Below are positions 31,224 to 34,337 of a stretch of DNA of 34,337 bases, piece by piece (position 1 is the stretch's first letter; each line of letters begins with the position of its first letter). Both the position numbers and the translations under genes were made by a program. The notes beneath the pieces were generated by a model. The model saw nothing but the letters and a program-made list of their open reading frames with translations, did not search any database and was not told the origin of the DNA. This DNA is from an uncultured Eubacteriales bacterium (GTDB lineage: Bacteria > Bacillota > Clostridia > Lachnospirales > CAG-274): positions 1 through 34,337 of the forward strand of contig CASFCZ010000044.1 in the NCBI GenBank assembly GCA_949293325.1, in the 5' to 3' direction.

Positions 31224-33274
31224 TAATAACTCTCATTTACTGTATTTACTAACGTGTTGTTGTAATAAATTTCATAGGTGGTATCCTTGTCTATCTGATC
31301 ATTTACCGTAAAGGGAAATTCCGATACATTGTAGGATCCTTCCACCACTGTCCTTGCTCCGTCAGCTGTATTGGCAACAACCTTTACTGCAATAGCAGGA
31401 TCATTAACTGTTTCGTCTAAACCCAGTGTATCAAAATCAGGAAGTATAGGTATACTCACTGCTTTTTTAGGAATAGTAGGCTCAACTGTTGCAATTTGCT
31501 GGGTAGTTGCCTGAGTTTGTGGTTCCGTAACGGCATTAGGATCACTGCCTTTGCTGACTGTAAGTGTGATAATATAGCCTTTAGGTACAGCAGAGCCGGC
31601 TTTTACACCCTGTCCTGATACTCTGCCTTCGGCATAGGTGTCACTGAAGTCCTCAATTAACTTTGCCTCTAAGTCTTCCTGTTCAAGGAGCTCAACAGCT
31701 TTATCTTTTTCCATATTAAGCACATCAGGAACAATAACTGTGCCTGCTTCCGGACCTGTACTTACATAAATATCTACTTTAGTACCGGGTTCAGCTTTTG
31801 TGCCGGCATCAATGCTCTGCCTGATAACAGCTCCTACTATGACAGTTTCATCAGGCTCGTATATTGTTTCACCAATCTCAAGACCAACTTGGTTTAGTGC
31901 CTTTTCTGCGTCTTCTTCACTTAAATCCTTAAGGGAAGGAACTTCTACCATTTCACTACCGAGACTTATAAGAATAGTAACCTTGTCATCCTTAGGTATC
32001 CTGGTGTTTTTCTCAACATCCTGGGAAATAACTATACCTTCTTCTACTTCTTCACTGTGTTCTGTCTCCTCATTAAGACTTACACCTTTATCCTGAGCAA
32101 GTTCCTCCGCATCTTCAACGGTCATACCTTCAAAATTAGGTACCTTTACTGTTGGATTATTTATTTGGTTGATTACAAAAACACCTATAACTGTCAGGAT
32201 AACAATAAGTGCCAGTGCAGTAATAACAGCTACTATTACTACCTTTCGTTCCTTGTCCTTATCATAACCATCATCAAGGGGATTATAGTCATTATCCACA
32301 TCGTTATAAATATCGCTGCTTTCGCCAATAACAGGTACAGATTTTTTTTCATATTCCTCTGCACCGTTCCTTATTTTTTTAAGTTCTTCATCAGACATGG
32401 CTATAGTCTGACCCTCAGGTTCTTCCTCATTAATTTTGACAAACTTTCCGCTGTCATCTTTAAGGGCGGCCTTAAGGTCTGCAATAAGCTGACTTACAGT
32501 CTGGTATCTTGCATAAGGACGTTTTTGGGTAGCCTTATTTATTATCTTGATAAGACTGGCAGATGCATTGGGATTTAGTTTTGATATATCAGGGAGAGGG
32601 TCTTTAATATGTTTCATAGCCAGAGCAACCGGTGTATCTCCATCAAAAGGAAGGGTGCCTGTTATCATTTCAAACATCATAATGCCCATGGAGTAAATAT
32701 CACTTTTTGCATCCACAAAGCCACCCTTTGCCTGTTCAGGTGAAAAGTATTGTACTGAGCCCATGGCATCACCTGAGGTAGTTGTGCTTGATGCAGCCCT
32801 TGCAAGTCCGAAGTCGGTTACCTTAACCTTTCCGGAACCTGACACAAGAATATTTTGCGGCTTTATATCCCTGTGGATAATGCCGTTTGCATGAGCATGC
32901 TCAAGGGCTGATGCCACCTGAAGGGATATACTTATTACTTCCTGATTGTCAAATGGAGCCTTACGGTTGATAAGTTCCTTCAGTGTACAACCGTCAACGT
33001 ATTCCATTACAATAAAGTATATATCACCGTCATTTCCAACGTCATACACACTTACTATATTTGGATGTGAAAGGCTGGCAGCTGCCCTTGCCTCAACATT
33101 AAACCTTTTTATAAATTCATTGTCTGAGAGATGTTCTTCCCTGAGAACCTTAAAAGTAACATCTCTGCCTAACTTTTCGTCTCTGGCCCTGTAAACTACA
33201 GCCATACCTCCCAGACCTATCTGTTCAATTATAGTATATCTATCATTAATAAGGGTACCGGGTTCCAGTTTCAT
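31223..33274 (-). CDS. prkC: Ser/Thr protein kinase with PASTA domains (PrkC/Stk1-like)
   Basis: A membrane kinase that senses peptidoglycan fragments or lipid II and phosphorylates cell-wall and translation proteins. The Hanks-type kinase domain (about 10-270) has the glycine-rich loop IGLGGMAVVY, Lys42 in VTFKVL, IHRDIKPQN with Asp136 and DFGLA (154-158). A juxtamembrane linker leads to a helix at about 345-368. Outside the membrane are three PASTA repeats (about 376-440, 442-507, 512-577). An extra C-terminal domain of about 105 residues (578-683) begins with a Thr/Gln-rich tether. It overlaps prpC by 4 nt (ATGA), a sign of coupled translation of the opposing enzymes. Confidence 0.96.
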   Translation of the reverse strand: MKLEPGTLINDRYTIIEQIGLGGMAVVYRARDEKLGRDVTFKVLREEHLSDNEFIKRFNVEARAAASLSHPNIVSVYDVGNDGDIYFIVMEYVDGCTLKELINRKAPFDNQEVISISLQVASALEHAHANGIIHRDIKPQNILVSGSGKVKVTDFGLARAASSTTTSGDAMGSVQYFSPEQAKGGFVDAKSDIYSMGIMMFEMITGTLPFDGDTPVALAMKHIKDPLPDISKLNPNASASLIKIINKATQKRPYARYQTVSQLIADLKAALKDDSGKFVKINEEEPEGQTIAMSDEELKKIRNGAEEYEKKSVPVIGESSDIYNDVDNDYNPLDDGYDKDKERKVVIVAVITALALIVILTVIGVFVINQINNPTVKVPNFEGMTVEDAEELAQDKGVSLNEETEHSEEVEEGIVISQDVEKNTRIPKDDKVTILISLGSEMVEVPSLKDLSEEDAEKALNQVGLEIGETIYEPDETVIVGAVIRQSIDAGTKAEPGTKVDIYVSTGPEAGTVIVPDVLNMEKDKAVELLEQEDLEAKLIEDFSDTYAEGRVSGQGVKAGSAVPKGYIITLTVSKGSDPNAVTEPQTQATTQQIATVEPTIPKKAVSIPILPDFDTLGLDETVNDPAIAVKVVANTADGARTVVEGSYNVSEFPFTVNDQIDKDTTYEIYYNNTLVNTVNESY

Positions 33275-34020
33275 ACGCTATCCCCCCCTTTAAGGTATAT
33301 AAGTATAACTGAAATATTATCCGTGCCGCCGTTATTATTGGCGGTTTCAATCAACGTATTCAATTTATCCTCAGGACTTACGTCTTTTTGTGAAAGAATT
33401 TTAAAAATCAAATCATCATCAAGCATAGTGTTAAGGCCGTCACTACATATAAGCAGCACATCATCCTCAGTCAGATTAATAACAAAACCGTCTATTTTTA
33501 CCTGAGGATCTGTTCCCAAAGCACGTGTAATAATATTTCTGTCAGGATGCACTTCTGCTTCTTCAGGAGTAAGCTTTCCTGCACGTACCATTTCAGCAAC
33601 AAATGAGTGATCCATGGTTATCTGCTCTATGCTGTCCCGTGTTATTTTATACAGTCTGCTGTCACCTACGTGTACAATATATGCTCTGTTATCCTTTATG
33701 GAGCAACCTGTAAATGTAGTGCCCATATTGGAACATTCACTGTCCTGAAGGCTGACTTCATATACCTTACTGTTTGCATAGTATACGGAATCTGCAAGGC
33801 TGTCCAGCAATTCTCCCCTTTCCTGACTTGGAGAGGTAAGATACTCACAACAATATTTAATGGCAAGGCTGCTGGCAACCTCTCCTGCTTTGTGCCCACC
33901 CATACCGTCGGCAACCACAAACAGGTTAGGAAGAACACCAACAGGCTGATTATTAATCAGTACTGAGTCCTCGTTATTAGCACGAACCCTGCCCATATCG
34001 GTTTTACCAATACCTAGCAT
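33271..34020 (-). CDS. prpC: PP2C-type serine/threonine phosphatase (PrpC/Stp)
   Basis: A 249-residue PPM phosphatase that reverses PrkC phosphorylation. Motifs with metal-binding acids: NNEDS (about 15-19), VADGMGGHKAGE (Asp38), GDSRLY, CSDGLNTML and NNGGTDNIS near the end. There are no membrane helices. It starts one base into the stop codon of rlmN (TAATG) and overlaps prkC at its end, giving an uninterrupted chain rlmN-prpC-prkC-rsgA. Confidence 0.96.
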   Translation of the reverse strand: MLGIGKTDMGRVRANNEDSVLINNQPVGVLPNLFVVADGMGGHKAGEVASSLAIKYCCEYLTSPSQERGELLDSLADSVYYANSKVYEVSLQDSECSNMGTTFTGCSIKDNRAYIVHVGDSRLYKITRDSIEQITMDHSFVAEMVRAGKLTPEEAEVHPDRNIITRALGTDPQVKIDGFVINLTEDDVLLICSDGLNTMLDDDLIFKILSQKDVSPEDKLNTLIETANNNGGTDNISVILIYLKGGDSV

Positions 34021-34337
34021 TATAACACCTCGTTATCCTTATATCTTTTTCTGAGCTGACCACAGGCTGCATTGATATCGCTGCCAAGCTTTCTCCTTAT
34101 AGTCACCTCAATAGAATTGTTTTCAAGCACAGAAGCAAAGTCATGTATACTGTCTTCACTGCTGCGGATATATCCACTTTCCTTAACATCATTAACAGGT
34201 ATGAGGTTGACATGACACATTGAGCCTCGAAGCCTTGAAGCAAGCTCCTGAGCATTTTCTTTACTGTCATTAATACCCTTGATAAGAGAGTACTCATAAG
34301 TAACACGTCTTTTTGTAACATTGGCATATGTTTTTGC
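34020..34337 (-). CDS. rlmN: C-terminal part of 23S rRNA (adenine2503-C2)/tRNA methyltransferase RlmN
   Basis: An open frame enters from the right edge in phase with position 34337 and ends at TAA 34022-34020. The 105 visible residues contain RRVTYEYSLIKGIND, then the HVNLIPVND block and VTIRRKLGSDINAACGQLR, all typical of the RlmN C-terminus. The last of these blocks carries the conserved C-terminal Cys of the radical-SAM mechanism. The CxxxCxxC iron-sulfur motif lies outside the window. The usual order rlmN-prpC-prkC supports the name. Confidence 0.93.
   Translation of the reverse strand, partial: AKTYANVTKRRVTYEYSLIKGINDSKENAQELASRLRGSMCHVNLIPVNDVKESGYIRSSEDSIHDFASVLENNSIEVTIRRKLGSDINAACGQLRKRYKDNEVL

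Noticed and set aside
32057..32578. 173-codon open frame on the + strand opposite prkC
   Set aside because: It is antisense to the linker and membrane segment of PrkC, has no ribosome site, and its Tyr/Ile/Asn-rich make-up reflects the complement of an acidic coding sequence.
1..34337. CRISPR arrays, tRNA or rRNA genes, prophage
   Set aside because: No regularly spaced direct repeats, no cloverleaf sequences, no rRNA sequence and no phage genes were recognised.

Overview
The window comes from a low-GC Gram-positive bacterium of the Clostridia type. The reasons are the prpC-prkC-rsgA-rpe-thiN cluster behind rlmN, a Rex redox repressor, a SpoIID/LytB-family protein, an S-layer-homology (SLH) surface enzyme, strong GGAGG-type ribosome binding sites and frequent GTG/TTG starts. 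The combination of pectin methylesterase, rhamnogalacturonan acetylesterase, GH105 unsaturated uronyl hydrolase and KduD suggests a pectin user, for example a gut or plant-fibre anaerobe. The genus cannot be fixed from this sequence alone.

Layout. Positions 1-18695 are read almost entirely on the + strand. A phosphotransferase-like gene tail (1-230) and its terminator come first. Then a very large secreted pectin enzyme (413-4579) runs without a terminator into a housekeeping string: exonuclease III, rhodanese, tsaE, tsaB, rimI, a Lon-like protease, an amidohydrolase, a PfkB sugar kinase and a GNAT acetyltransferase (4592-11783). A GH105 hydrolase with its own promoter follows (11881-13020), then, across a hairpin, an ABC exporter, a Bcp peroxiredoxin and YaaA (13073-15979). 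rex (- strand) and an ABC-F ATPase (+ strand) diverge from a shared spacer. Positions 18696-19427 form the only long non-coding stretch, with an inverted repeat, a strong terminator and a GC-richer island of unknown nature. From 19428 to the end everything is on the - strand: a SpoIID-like/queA/rarA/GHL10 operon; a TrpXYZ-type (COG2984/COG4120/COG1101) ABC importer; and rlmN-prpC-prkC-rsgA-rpe-thiN-kduD.

How the genes work together. The secreted enzyme would strip methyl and acetyl esters from pectin, GH105 would cleave unsaturated oligosaccharides inside the cell, and KduD would act two steps later on the released unsaturated uronate; the isomerase KduI and the lyases are not in this window. 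TsaE/TsaB (with a TsaD encoded elsewhere) make the t6A modification of tRNA, and QueA makes queuosine. PrpC/PrkC are the phosphatase/kinase pair that senses peptidoglycan, and RsgA is a ribosome-assembly GTPase often controlled by the same pair.

No tRNA, rRNA, CRISPR array, prophage or intact insertion sequence was seen. The points most worth a second look are the inactivated second SGNH domain in the pectin enzyme, the unexplained island at 19083-19300, the hairpins placed inside operons without room for a new promoter, and kduD attached to the thiN/rpe operon.
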